Shown here in pieces: positions 1 to 12,711 of a DNA stretch of 64,000 nt (position 1 is the stretch's first letter; every line of letters starts with the position of its first letter). Location: positions 4,246,512 through 4,310,511 of the forward strand of contig NC_085090.1 of the NCBI RefSeq assembly GCF_963422355.1, read 5' to 3'. The notes under the pieces are model-generated. The model was not told the origin of the DNA. It searched no databases and worked only from the letters and a program-made list of their open reading frames with translations. The translations under genes were made by a program, and so were the position numbers. Source of the DNA: Corticium candelabrum. Taxonomy: Eukaryota > Porifera > Homoscleromorpha > Homosclerophorida > Plakinidae.

Positions 1-809
<809 letters not shown>

Positions 810-983
810 GGTGCACGATTTCAAGGTCAGCCTCATGAGATACGTGTTACAAAATGGCGATCATGAACGACATTTGCATGCAAAGCAGCCAGACACTTAT
901 AATACTTACTGCTATAGATAGACGCATGCATGTCAAATCAATGTGCCAGACACGCCTGACACAAAGAGACATACTGGCAACGG
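810..983 (+). promoter_or_regulatory. Displaced distal upstream region of FReD copy 1
   Basis: This stretch aligns, with scattered mismatches, to about 21450-21645, which is the distal upstream sequence of the second fibrinogen-related gene. Shared landmarks are ACACGTGTTA/TACGTGTTA, AAAGCAGCCAGA, TCAATGTG and AAAAGAGACATA. It is therefore the distal 5' flank of the first fibrinogen-related gene. It is now separated from the rest of that flank (which resumes at 18735) by the 17.7-kb transposon. Whether it ever held promoter elements is inference; the homology is seen directly. Confidence 0.6.
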
Positions 984-992
984 CAGAAGCGG
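984..992. repeat. Left 9-bp target-site duplication (CAGAAGCGG)
   Basis: The 9-mer CAGAAGCGG stands immediately outside the left terminal inverted repeat and is repeated exactly at 18726-18734 outside the right one. Nine-base target duplications are characteristic of Mutator-like elements. The paralogous uninterrupted site near 21637 has a single CAAAAGCGG. Confidence 0.85.
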
Positions 993-1318
993 GCGATTTT
1001 TTTTGGACGAGGTTAGGGAACTTAGCCGCTGCAGCGAATGCGCATTGGTGTACGAGGCCATCGGCGCGCCAATTGATTCTTACTAGTGAATGGACATGTT
1101 ACAACCGCGATTTTGACAACTGCTGTTTATTTGCGCATCTTTCGAGCAGTAACCTTCACCGTTTATTGAAAGGGGCCCCTCAGTTTTGAGTGTCGTCCGC
1201 TGAACGTTGCTCTCTCGACACAAATCGACTTCAAATAAATTGGACGGCAAGTAAAGTAATTTTTAATTACTATTTTTCGCGGTTAAATAAAAAATTGCAG
1301 TTTTATTAAAATATTTTT
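993..1318 (+). repeat. Left terminal inverted repeat of the MULE
   Basis: It starts GCGATTTTTTTTGGACGAGG, and its reverse complement matches 18392-18725 along the whole length at about 85-90% by eye. Well-conserved blocks surround CGCTGCAGCGGCTAAG and GTCCAATTTATTTGAAGTCG. The small open frame that crosses it is not supported as a gene. Confidence 0.88.
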
Positions 1319-2021
1319 TGGGTGCACGCATCTGCTACACACGTTATTAATTAACTGGATTAAATTGTGCGTCAATATTTACATTGTGGCGTGCAATGCA
1401 TACATTAAATTGTGTACTATTTAGTGCAAATTTATTTCCTGTGTCCAATTAAATAATATGCAATTAATGAATTACTAATACAATTAGAACAGTGCAAAGT
1501 ACTCAGGCAATTTAATTCTATTTTATAACTACTCCTACAAAGATTTATTAACAGATAGACACTATACAATTAAAATGACAGCATACGATATGTGCGTGTA
1601 CACAATATTTATTAATTAATCATTATGTAGTTGATATAAACACGTACATAAAATAATCTATAGACACTTCCATACTCATTACAAATCAGATCATTTAATT
1701 CTAACCACTTAATAATTACTGATGCATACAATCATTGTAGATGGGTGGCGAAAACATATTCATAACTCTGCTGGTTGTCACACAGCTACAGTATTATTGA
1801 GGTAATGTATGCTTTGAGCTAGCATTGGTTTTAATTAAATTAAGTTAATTAATTTAAGTTCAGTTACTTAATTAAGTTGATGGTATCAGTCATTGCGTTG
1901 TTGACACTTATAGGTATACGTTGTATATGCCTATTGCCAACTGGTATTGTATTGCAAACTATATAATTATTATGGCATTGTTATATGGTTGGTGACGTCA
2001 GTGACAGTTATATAATTAGTG

Positions 2022-2083
<62 letters not shown>

Positions 2084-3042
2084 ATTTGAACAGCAAATAT
2101 ATATATATATATATTAGACATAATAAAAAATAATTGTATTATGGCTCTTTGTAAAGTGATGATATATATTTTGACATTACCTAACATAACTAACTGTACA
2201 TATTTAAATCTATAATACATAGACTGTAATTGCAATTGATCCACAATAAGTACTAAAACTTTTGTAGGAGATCTCAACTAGAGGTAACTACTAATTTAGA
2301 CCATCTCAAACATCTAGGCGATCTACGGTATAAATGTGTAGGGGTGGTCTCTTAAGCAGCAAAAACACAAATTCATGGGTCTTTGTCTGTTTGTCTGTGT
2401 ATTGGTAACGCTATGCCACACTATCCCGCATGTCGATCACAATGGCTGTATATAGCAAGTGGTTGTATAATATTCTTATCGATGTGAGCAAAGCTGACCT
2501 ACCCAAAATATAGCAAAGGCAGAGTATGTCTAAAAACACAACTTCGATAGAATGCATGCACTGATTGTTGAATTATAAAACTGTCTAATATGCTTGTTAG
2601 GTTGTAACCATTCATCACCAAAGAAACAGATAGACATGCAGGTTGCACACTAACGTCTATATGCAAGTGAGTGTTCTAAATCAGCATCAAGTGGCATGAG
2701 TAAAGCCGATTTATCCATAATATAGCCAGATGTTTGTATAACTAATAGAATGACATACCACGTGTACAATCCATTATTTAGTATATTAGTAATGAAACAA
2801 TTAAGGGCGAGTTGCAAAAGCAACTGCACCTAGTGCCAGTTGTTTTTTAGTACTGTTCTATCAAGCTTCTTAATTGTGAAGTGTTTTTTTCAAACACAGT
2901 GTGCCAATAGCAATAGCAAGCATTTAATATGAATATTTCTCCTTGTTTTTCATGAATTAACTAATTCTAGACTGAGCTGTTTTTCAGTTCTGTTTGTGTT
3001 ACCTTTTTCCAGCGTTTTGAGTGCCAGTTTGGACACTCAATG
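1319..3042. other. MULE internal non-coding region
   Basis: AT-rich sequence between the left terminal repeat and the transposase 3' end, with no supported gene. It contains a (GT)n tract at about 2024-2081 and a short (AT)n at 2096-2115. Next to the latter is a stretch (2113-2185) whose reverse complement recurs at 9552-9625. Confidence 0.6.
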
Positions 3043-5389
3043 CTAAGTCATGACGTGGTTTTTCTTTTGGCTGATTGCGAATGGACAGACTGTAACGTGT
3101 GTGGGTTTGCTGCTTGTTTTCCTTGCCCATATATTAGCCTTAGCTGGTCTTCCTTGCTGAGCGAGCCTTTTCTCCTTTGACCCGTACTTTCTTCTTCCCG
3201 ATGCAGTTGCCTGAACTGGAATTCTTCTTCCTCTGCGAATTCCTTCTCCTTGTATGTGTGTCACTGCTCCCCTACATTCGTATACTGAACAAAAGCAGTG
3301 AAACGAGGATGCTATAACTGCAGTTGACTGGGATTTCATTTTGTTGTATCTGTAGATGAACTTTTCCACTCCTGTTCGTAGCTGGGGATAATTTTTTTTC
3401 AAAACTTGACTTCAAGTCAGCGACTACACTGTCTAATTGTGCTGACAGAGTGACTAGATTTTTGGTCATCTTTCGGATTTATTGAATCTTCATGGGTTTG
3501 AACTTGGCCAATGTCCGTATCTTCACAGTCTTGTGTGATCTTTGCCCATAATATGGCTGAAAGGTTTGGGAACATTGGATCTTCAGGTGTATTCATTGAT
3601 TTAGTCGGGATTGTTTCATCAAGATGTTGGGATACTGAGGCATAGAAACTAATATCCATGTTTGCTTCTTTTCCCAGAGCTATGAAAGCTAACAGTCTGC
3701 GAGAAGATGGGTGTAGAGTTGGAATGCAATTCAAAGAAGCTTTTCGAAAGTGCAAGGCAACTGCTAACTGATGATAACACGGTGAACCATCTGTTTCTCA
3801 AATACAGGAGCATGTGCCTACTTCCATGTCAACTTTGTATGAGGAGTCTGGATCTCGTCTGTTTTTGATTGTGAATAGATTATCATCACTAGGCACTTGT
3901 GCATGTGTTCTTTCTTTAGTATGCCAGCACTAATACCACGAAATTTGACTTGTATGTAGCGATCGATTCTGTTGTATGCTACACTAAGGAGCTTTCTCTT
4001 GTAGTAGCACTCCATCTTCTCAACTACAAACTGAAACATCTCTACAAGATTATATGCCTTGACTCGACTGAATACTATCTCTTTCAAAATACGTATGCCC
4101 GCTTCAGATAAGTTATTAGTGTTGTTTCCCCTTATTGGAATATCTGATCTGTATGCCAAGGCCCACTCCTGACGACGAGGCCACAATGCCTGCATATGCC
4201 TCATGAAGTTTGGGTACTTACGTCCTGTAGGGTGATCTAGAAACCTCTTATATTCTAGCTGGAAGAGTTTCTCAGACTTGGCATACAAGAGTACTTTTGC
4301 AAGCTTTAGGAGTGTAGCACGTTTTGAGTGAAGAATGTGGTTTTTGCCTTCATACAACCATGTCCATCTTCTCTGTAGAAAATGAAAAGTACAGAGTAGC
4401 TGTTTTGCATGTGGCCACATTGATCTAAAAGCTGCTTTCTCAGTGGTGCTGTAATCAGTCATAATGAGCAACGGCCCTCTTTCCTTTCCGTTGTGATAAA
4501 ATGCTTGTGATGGAAGTATTTCTGTTAACATTTGAAGGCCCTTGGTAATGGTTTCTTCTCTTTCATCAGAAGCCAGTACTACACCTAGTGGTAGGTCCCC
4601 TGCAGGGTGGGCAGTTGACAAAATAAATAATGAAACATTGTTTCTGTCTAGAGAAGAGGTAGCATCACAGAAAACTAATTCAGCAGATTGTATGACATTT
4701 TCATGAACTCGTGCCATTAGGGGTTTGAAGATGGCAGACACAAAGGGTGGAGTATAGGTGATTTTCTTCCGTTTTGACTTTGGATGCGTGTCATTATCAC
4801 CATCATCATCACTATCGTGGTCAACATCTGAGTTATCAGAACTGACTTCCCACTGCATTTTCGCTTTCCCACTAACGGCATTGTTGGTTTCATTGTACAT
4901 TCCTTCTTCTGTCTCAAGACGGTCAAAGAGGTCTTTCCCATGCTCAGGACCTAAGTGTTCACTTCTCCATTTGCGATAGAATCAATGTACCCGCTGTATG
5001 CCTGGATTGACTGCACTGTCGGCGATGCTACTTTGGTCTTCTTTCTGCATAATCTCTTCTTCTTAGTGATGATGTGCTGATGAAGCAGAATGACCTAACG
5101 CGAATAGATTAGCATACTCTTTCTTTGTGCTATCTGGTACTGGTCTGAATCCAAGCACATGTGCTGAGTCAATGGTGTGATTATGGTGAAAATTGACTTT
5201 TATGGTGGTTTGGTGTGTGTGTCGATAGTTTGGAGCTTTCAGCCGCGGTGGTTTTTGGACTGTAATATGTACAGTTGATGGGCACTGAGTTTTCTTGCAT
5301 CGTACACCTGAAATCAATGTTTGGGGCTTGGTTTTCTCATGAAACAATTGCTTCTGTGTTAGCGCTTTTCTGAAGTGTTGGCAGTGCAT
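3043..5389 (-). pseudogene. MULE transposase, inactivated (zinc-binding, DDE, SWIM)
   Basis: Read from 5389 downward, the N-terminal part is a FAR1/WRKY-GCM1-like zinc-binding domain (motifs CKKTQCPS and FHHNHTID). A MULE DDE domain follows at 4900-3818. Its likely acidic residues lie in VFCDATSSLD, in LLIMTDYSTTEKAAF followed by LLCTFHFLQRRW, and in NNTNNLSEAGIRIL. After a frameshift near 3908, the 3850-3770 region gives a SWIM-type CxC...CxH finger (VGTCSC...SPCYH). The C-terminal tail at 3043-3402 is basic (RRGRRIPVQ, SGRRKYGSK), as in MULE C-termini. Damage: TAA at 5063-5065, TGA near 4984, the frameshift near 3908, TGA at 3798-3800 inside the SWIM finger, and more frame changes downstream. 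The zinc-binding and DDE parts are in one frame, so the first breaks are nonsense mutations rather than introns. Confidence 0.85.
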
Positions 5390-5479
5390 GTCTGTTTTGA
5401 ACAGAACTCTCTAAAGTGAAGTCTTGTATGTTCGGGTTACCCTGTATGTGCATTTGCATTGCTGGGACATCAGATTAAC

Positions 5480-6473
5480 TCATTGTCTAGCCTGTTCTTC
5501 ATCTTCCAAGTTCACCCGGGATTCTGTAGTGAAATTTGTAGAATGAGCACCAGAGAAAGTGTGTGGGTCAAGATTTTGGAACATTTCAATAACGTAGGTG
5601 TAACTATCATTTGGTGGTAATACACTTTGCAATTCAGGCCTAAGTTGGCACCATGACTTCGGACGCTGGCTTATGTCCAATTCTGAGTCACTTGAGAACT
5701 GCAAAATCGGAAACCCATGACTCACCCTTTTACAACAGTGAGTTCTGTTAGCAGTGGTCTCACTTTCAGAATCAGAGCCTTCAGATTGAAGGTCAGAATC
5801 TGAAGCCACATTGCTGACATCAACACTAGATAGTAGGTGAGAGAAGGATACTGGCAAGGCTTTATTAGAGATTTCACTGAAAAGGCAACCGCTCAGTAGC
5901 TCACTTGCAATACGCTGTCTGACAACGGATACTGAACCCTGTAAAAACATTTGAATTAAGTTTTTTCTCAGAAATATTTTGATGTTTGAATACTTGTCTG
6001 CCTGATTAAATGTCATGGGCTCGCTGAGTAATAGGCACCTTGTGTACTGCAATAAGAACCATATTACTGACAGTATATTGACTTTGTGAAACAACTTGTA
6101 GATACAGGGAACTGTTTCAGGCCTTACAACAATGTATCTCAATTGTTAACTAATTAAGCATCGAATTGCACAAGGCTACATATTTGTTTTATCTATGAGC
6201 CATAAACAACGATTCATTGTAAAACTCACGACTTCCGGTTTGCGGGCTATGTGGACGAATGTGTTGATATGTGGATGGATGTTTGACTTTATAGGTATGT
6301 CATGCTCTGGAATGTGCCATGCCCTCAATGCGGTCCAATCACTTAGCAGGATTTCATAATTCTTTGTGAAAATTCCATCCCGGTGTTTAGAAGGCGTATA
6401 GCTGTGAAACTCACACTGTAAACACAGCTTTAATTACTAGTTTTGAATTCAAATTGAAGTGTGTGTGTGTGTG

Positions 6474-6553
<80 letters not shown>

Positions 6554-7622
6554 CATGTTATAAATAACTTGTCGCTAACTTAGCGAAGTCCATAATAACT
6601 ATAAGTATTTATTTAGGACCTAAGTAATATTGTTGATGTACGGCAACATATTGCTGTAAAAATTTAGGTATCGAAACCATCAGAACAGATCCTTACATCA
6701 AGTAAAAAGACTCCACAGTCCTGATTGTTTTCTTGCTGTGAGATGTCTTCGGCTTTGCAAAATTTACACCCATTCCAGTCAAACAGTGTGCTCTGACGTC
6801 GAATGCTCTCATTTTCAAGATACTTCCTAACAGCAACTCATGTTCATGTGTTTGTCAGCATTGATACAAATGATGCAGCATACTTCAAAGCATTAGTGTA
6901 TACACTTCCTTCACCTCTAAGTGAGTCATAGTACCTCATTTCTTTCTGTGTGTTGTCATTGACCTAAGTATCAACAAATAGTACACTATTGAAACTATTG
7001 TGCATATGTGTTGGTGTGAAAGTTGCAGAGGATGTATAGGTTATTGACATTTACCATCAATGTCCAGTGGTTCCCCTTGTCATTTATAATACACAGTAGC
7101 CTGTCACACCCAAACAGGTCAACCTAGGGCCACAAAATTATATTATTCGTGTATTGTTAAATGAGATGAGGTAAAGAGCTTAAATGATGCTGCCAGGCAC
7201 CTTTCTGTACCATCCTGTGACACTTTCTTGGCCGGTAGTGAGTATCTTCTGCATCAAGAAGCTTCTGAGCACTACAATGTTGTCCTGTATTATATAAGCA
7301 TCAGCATGCAATCTTTAGAAACTACAGTATAATTTTGAATAGTACTAAATAGAAATTGTTTCTTACTTGTCCAGGACTTGACTGTAGAATTAAATGTATT
7401 TAATTGGATATAATCTACCGAACACATGAGTTTACCAGTCTGAATATACTTTTTTAAATTAGTAGGTGTGTGTGTCAATTAGCGGACAGCTGTATTAGTT
7501 ATTACCTTGTCATTTAACCATCTATTACATGTTAGGCGCTCCACATCATCGTCTATCAGCTCTCGTGTCCAAGTTACATCATCTATTTTATCTACATCGA
7601 TGACCTTGTACTGACTTTCCAT
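5480..7622 (-). CDS. ULP1/SENP-like C48 cysteine protease carried by the MULE
   Basis: Six exons can be laid out on GT-AG borders: 7622-7506, 7284-7201, 7123-7055, 6963-6697, 6415-6230 and 5938-5480. Every exon is a multiple of three and every intron is phase 0, giving about 393 residues. Family landmarks appear in order: NRWLNDK at the N-terminus, catalytic His in GNHWTLM, catalytic Asp in RYYDSLRGEG, the oxyanion Gln and nucleophilic Cys in SQQENNQDCGVFLL. ULP1/SENP enzymes cleave SUMO or related modifiers from proteins. About 215 residues follow the catalytic domain, with a Ser/Asp/Glu-rich patch (SDSDLQSEGSDSESE) and no domain I recognise. Two in-frame TGA codons near 6845, between the catalytic Asp and Cys, would truncate the enzyme, so this copy may be dead or that exon mis-modelled. 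It lies upstream of the transposase on the same strand. Confidence 0.78.
6459..6553. repeat. (GT)n microsatellite in ULP1 intron
   Basis: Two GT runs, about 6459-6472 and 6479-6553, separated by ATTTTGT. They lie in the intron between the exons ending at 6697 and starting at 6415. Confidence 0.9.
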
Positions 7623-7969
7623 TTTGACCTACGATTGAAGTACTGTATAAGTATTGTAAGAATACTTTAGAGCTCACCTGTATCTTGCTGCTATAATATC
7701 ACTTGTTGGAGCTCTAAATATTTGCTTTCAGTCACAAGTCTAACACTTACTCACAATTTCAGTCTGGATTGATGTGACTTTCTTTTAGTCGGTCAGGAAT
7801 TGATCTATTGAACTATTAGTCTCTGTCTCACGCACTCTCGTCAGCTTGAAACACACACTGACTCACTCTCTTTGATTTTGGTTACCAACTGATCTGAAAG
7901 TAACACTTTTTCACCGACTTCTTAACAAATCTCTCAGGCAACCAACTGATCAAAACACACACACACACA

Positions 7970-8048
<79 letters not shown>

Positions 8049-8049
8049 G

Positions 8050-8104
<55 letters not shown>

Positions 8105-9551
8105 CGATCTATTTACCGATCAAAGTCTTTGTCAAGAACTGGTGAATTCAGAGCTGTTTAATATGATCTTAGCTCCTCTCTTCTCTCAGTCAGGACTCAC
8201 CAAATTCTTCGCTTTCAATAATCAATTTGAAGTGATCAAGACACTCGCACACTTTGCATTCATCAATTGCGGTGTACAACTCTCTTTCACGAAACAATCA
8301 ATTCAACTGAACGGTCTTACTGTCAATCTCACTCTCAGTCTGTCAACTCGAAGAATGCACACTCTCTGCAGGAACTGACAACTGGTTTTCAAACACGCAG
8401 GTGCTCTCTCCTGTAGTAGTGACGTCACTAAAAGTTACGCTTCGTGGTAGCGATTTTTTGCTATACCAAACTAATTAGGTTCGCGCGGAAACAGACAGGA
8501 AAGAGGATCACGTGATGACATGTGCGTATGAAACCAAAGCCCGTATTATTCTAATATATATTTTGTATCAAGCCATTACAGGTACAGTGCTCTAATTGAA
8601 GCTGCATATAACAGACAATAGAGACAGAAATACAAACTAACTAACATGCAATGACTATTCTCACTTAGTCTTTATCTAACTCTAAAGTCTGTCATCACCA
8701 TGATTTATTGTCTAGTCTCGTCCACGTTCTTCCACAGCTATATAGCCTGCTCACCTTTGGACCAAACTTTTGACTGTCAAAATTACCTGTATTAAATCAA
8801 TTAATATTCAGACAGATTGTTTTATTAATTTTAAATAAACTTCAAAACTTTACATATACAACAAGCAAATGTTCAAACGTAAAGAATCCACATCAGTCCA
8901 TAACTCCGTTCATCAATTACGACCTAATGGATTAAAAACAGACAGACAAACAGACAGACAAAAAGACAAACAGACAGGCAAACAATCAGTAGACAATAGG
9001 ACGGACAAACATAATTTAAAGTAGGGTTTTGAGCTGGCCATGCAGTCGAGACAATGATTTTGTTGATTCTCAGACTGAATTATCTTGGTTTTATAAACAA
9101 GTGAATTATTATTTGCATTATAATAGAGATCTTGGTAATTTTTTAGCAACCTATAGCAGAAATGTTGCTCAAGAATTGGCAACCATTTCTAGTTCCATTG
9201 ATAGTAATGAGAAAGTTGACTCGAATATACTGTACGTGCTGTCCCATGCTACTATTTGTCTTGTCTAAGTGACTCCCTTGAGTTGTCTACTTGTTGCCTT
9301 TGCCAGTACAGACAATTAAGTTTTGGAATACGGAATCAAGTTACTAACTAGCTCAAAAGTGTACTAAATTTTGAATGATATGAAAACTTGTAAATAGAGA
9401 ATGTTCTTTACAAGAGAGTTGAAGCAATGTACAGATACAGTGGTTTAAACTTTTCACCACAACAAACAAACCAAAACATGAAAAAAAAAATCGTAAGGAC
9501 ACGTAGTTAGATCATCAAAAAAGACAGATGTCATCTCTCTTGGACTGTACT
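7623..9551. other. MULE internal region upstream of ULP1 gene
   Basis: Probable 5' region of the protease gene, with no supported coding sequence. It contains an interrupted (CA)n tract at about 7954-8103 and a GACA/CAAA-rich short tandem stretch at 8936-8995. The 78-codon plus-strand frame at 8142-8378 has no recognisable features. Confidence 0.55.
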
Positions 9552-9625
9552 TGTGTTAGTTAATGTCAAAGTATTTCATCACTTCACAAAGAGACATAAT
9601 ACAATTATTTCTTATTACTTCTAGA
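9552..9625 (+). repeat. Short dispersed repeat, inverted copy of 2113-2185
   Basis: The reverse complement of 2113-2185 matches this stretch over about 73 bp with few mismatches. Shared words include TAATGTCAAA, ACAAAGAG and ATAATACAATTATTT. Both copies abut an (AT)n tract on the same relative side. Confidence 0.65.
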
Positions 9626-9627
9626 GT

Positions 9628-9917
<290 letters not shown>

Positions 9918-10002
9918 TAGATTGTGATGAATTAACTGGCTTGTCTTTTATTTAGTGGTCTAGACATCTATGTACTTGAAGAAATAATATATGATTCGCT
10001 CC

Positions 10003-10074
<72 letters not shown>

Positions 10075-10105
10075 TATAGATAGATAGATAGATAGATAGA
10101 TAGAT
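10003..10105. repeat. (AT)n plus (TAGA)n microsatellite, outer LINE flank
   Basis: An AT tract to about 10070 is followed by TAGA units at 10074-10105. The 3' end of the minus-strand LINE starts directly against this tract. TAGA units recur at 11367-11400 and 12712-12735, so three tracts bracket two LINE insertions. Confidence 0.85.
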
Positions 10106-11366
10106 TTTATTGAATAATTTCTTTCTCTAGCACAAAAGACTAATGAAAACTGCTGTCTATTCTAATGAACGTAAGACTGAACGTCTGTGAAAGCAAGGTC
10201 AAGCGAAGAAAAAGCATAAATTAGTCTTTCCAGCTTCCTTAGAATAACTTTAGCATTGCCTTTCTGAAGTGCAACGCTAATCCGGCGTCTAGACACTGAC
10301 ATAAAATCCTTTTTGTTGTATTGACCATATTCATCCTTGGAGCGGTCCCCTAGGGACTTGAGGAAGTTAATGGCTTCCTTGCCCCATCTCCCAAAATGTT
10401 CATGTACCAAGGGGATGACATCTGGACGTTGTCCTCCTGGATGGTGAAATTGCTTGTACTTCTCTTTCTTGTGTTGTTCTCGAACAAGGGAGGCATGGCC
10501 AGTCACTTTAGCACTAGAGCTAACCACCTCCTTGTTGTAGGGATGAGCTAGCGAGACATCTATCTCAGCATTGGTCAAGCTACCTGAGTCAAAGGTCACA
10601 ATATCCGGGCGACCAAGGCTGTCGACATAGAGGTTGCGCACTTCCTTCTTGTGGAGAACATCAGCTGAATTTAGACACCTGCACCAGGCCGAGACAATGA
10701 AGTCGTGCTGCCAAATTGGGCCACCGTGACGCTTGCATGTCAAGAGGTGGTATGCACCTTCGTCTACTGTAGCTCCACAATCACAGGTGACTGCCCATTG
10801 ACCAAATATAGGCAAGCCCAAGCGTAAATAAGCCGCTAAGCGATATTCGCGAGTTTCAATAGCGAGCTCATCGTCGGATGGGATTGCGTGAAGCCAAGCT
10901 CCAGCTTCCTTTCCTGCAACAGATCTCAAACGAGCAGAACACTGGTCATCGATAGACAAGGCTAGCAAAGTTGCCTCTCTGCCTTGATTAATAGCTGAAG
11001 TAAGTCTGTGCTGTAGCTTGTCAGGTTCTGTCAGCAAGTCCTCTAGAGATAAGTGAGCGTAATCACAGCCGCTTTCCAAGATGGATAGCAGTTTCTTATG
11101 AGAGTCAGTGAGTTGATGACCTAGAGGGAGGTTCGTAAGAACCTTCCCTAGAAAAGATGGAGAATAACTCGAAAAAGTGAGAAACCGTTTGGGAAGCTGT
11201 TGAAAGGTGTTAGACCATGCTGCAAGGAATGCTGCAGGTGAGATGTCTTCCAACATCGTTAAACCGAATCCTCCACTTTTTATTGATAGACAGCACTGTT
11301 TCCAATAAAGAGATGGATCAGCCATTATGCCTAGGATAGAACAAAAAGTGCGTTGTGTCAAATCAT
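10106..11366 (-). mobile_element. 5'-truncated LINE with restriction-like endonuclease (minus)
   Basis: The fragment runs from one TAGA tract to the next. Its minus-strand 3' end carries CAATAAAATC just before the microsatellite. It holds only the C-terminal part of the polymerase/endonuclease ORF; the reverse transcriptase core is missing. The layout fits target-primed insertion into a GATA/TAGA microsatellite followed by 5' truncation. Confidence 0.75.
10162..11366 (-). pseudogene. C-terminal fragment of RLE-type LINE ORF (zinc finger, endonuclease)
   Basis: The reading frame (about 400 codons after the TAGA tract) shows SGGFGLTML near its start, then a CxC...HxxxxC zinc motif (CDCGATVDEGAYHLLTC). 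It then has the restriction-like endonuclease signature RPDIVTF followed by AEIDVSLAHP. This order, zinc motif then PD...(D/E), matches R2/R4/NeSL/HERO-type elements, whose C-terminal nuclease nicks the target site. The reverse transcriptase part is absent, so it is a 5'-truncated copy although the remaining frame is open. The residues encoded by the microsatellite itself (LSIYLSIY) are not part of the original protein. Confidence 0.8.

Positions 11367-11400
<34 letters not shown>
11367..11400. repeat. (GATA)n tract between two LINEs
   Basis: An uninterrupted GATA run separates the two oppositely oriented LINE fragments at their truncated 5' ends. Confidence 0.92.
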
Positions 11401-11401
<1 letters not shown>

Positions 11402-12539
11402 GCGGCTTTCATGGTTACTGAGCATTGCATCTATTCCTTTGTCATGGATCGAGCAATCATTGGACAGTGTAGTCACGAAATTCTTAAAAAAATGGGTCGG
11501 TCTTGCTCATTCAGCAGCTGTCTCTCGCCTTTTCCTTAACACCAAGAACGGCGGCCTCCAACTTGGCCAACCGTCAGATTCTTTCAAGAGACTACAGTCT
11601 TGCAACCTGCTTCGATTTACTAAATCAAATGACGAATGCTTGAGAGCCCTGGCAACTATAAAGATTTCAAGAGAGACTGAGTTGTCATCAACCAGATTTA
11701 GTGCCGGCAGTTTCTTGGCAACTCTTGATACTTCGCCTGGGTGCCTGCAATCAAAAATAAAGAACATCAAAAAGACGATTACGGAATCATCAAATAATCG
11801 TCATTTGTCACATCTTACCTCCCTGTCTGTACAAGGTCAAGCGGCTCGATTCAAGGACGTGGAAGCTGAGCACTTTGCCTTGTCCCTAAAATCTCTACCC
11901 GATGACTTGTTCAAATGGGCAATAAATGGGCTCCAGGACACCCTCCCATCAGCAACCAACTTACAGTTGTGGAAGAAAATTTTGTGCAATCAATGTCCTC
12001 TCTGTCACCAACCCCAATCGCTGTGCCACGTGCTAAATGCATGTCCCAGTCTACTTGATCGAGGTTTGTACAAACAGAGACACGACAATACGCTGAGACT
12101 ATTTGTGGACTTTCTAAAACGTCATCTTAGTCAACAGTTTTCCATAGTAGCCGACCTACCAGAATCAGTATACAATTTTCCTGTCGATATAACCTGTACC
12201 TGCCTTCGTCCAGACATTGTTGTTTGGAATGCCGTCCTCAAAAAGGCCTGGATGCTTGAGCTGTCGGTCCCATTCGAAACAGTCGTGGAAGAAACGAAGG
12301 CCCGGAAAGAACGCCGCTATGCCCAACTTGTCAAAGATGCTAACCATCAGTATAAGACGGAGCTTTTGCATCTCTTGGTTGGGTCGAGAGAATTGATTTT
12401 TCCTGAAACTCGACGAGCAGTCTGCATGTTGTGCAAGCCTCTTCAACGCGACTTGGACGATCTGTTTCAAGCTGTCATTCATTCCACCCTGAAAGACTCT
12501 TTTCGATGCTGGTTGGCAAGAAGAGACAACATCTCTTAA
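11401..12539 (+). pseudogene. C-terminal fragment of a second RLE-type LINE ORF
   Basis: An open frame of about 378 codons begins just inside the GATA tract. It contains NTKNGGLQLG near the start, a CxxC...HxxxxC zinc motif (CPLCHQPQSLCHVLNAC), KQRHDN, and the restriction-like endonuclease core LRPDIVVW followed by MLELSVPFE. The order matches R2/NeSL/HERO-like LINE C-termini. The reverse transcriptase domain lies in the missing 5' portion. The frame is intact to a normal stop at 12537-12539, so insertion may be fairly recent. Confidence 0.8.
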
Positions 12540-12711
12540 CTTAAAAGTGTTTTTTTGTTGTTGTAATTTCTGCTTTTAATCATTTGTGATGTATAGCCTT
12601 CGACTGGACCTCTACATAGCACTCCAGAACTCTACTTCTGTTATAGTGCTACCAGTCCTGTAGACGCTTATTGTACTGTATCGTTCGGTATATTACAATA
12701 AAGGACCTTCC
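11401..12711 (+). mobile_element. 5'-truncated LINE with restriction-like endonuclease (plus)
   Basis: The fragment starts directly against the central GATA tract and ends with ACAATAAAGGACCTTCCA against the third TAGA tract. It is a different family from its minus-strand neighbour: the proteins share motifs but little overall sequence. It is likewise truncated at its 5' end. Confidence 0.75.

Noticed and set aside
854..1189. 111-codon plus frame at the MULE left end
   Set aside because: It runs from the fibrinogen upstream region across the target duplication into the terminal inverted repeat, so it is a chance junction frame.
7882..8100. Cys-Val repeat protein
   Set aside because: Translation of a CA microsatellite.
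8936..8995. CRISPR-like short repeats
   Set aside because: Irregular GACA/CAAA units without constant-length spacers; ordinary simple sequence in a eukaryotic genome.
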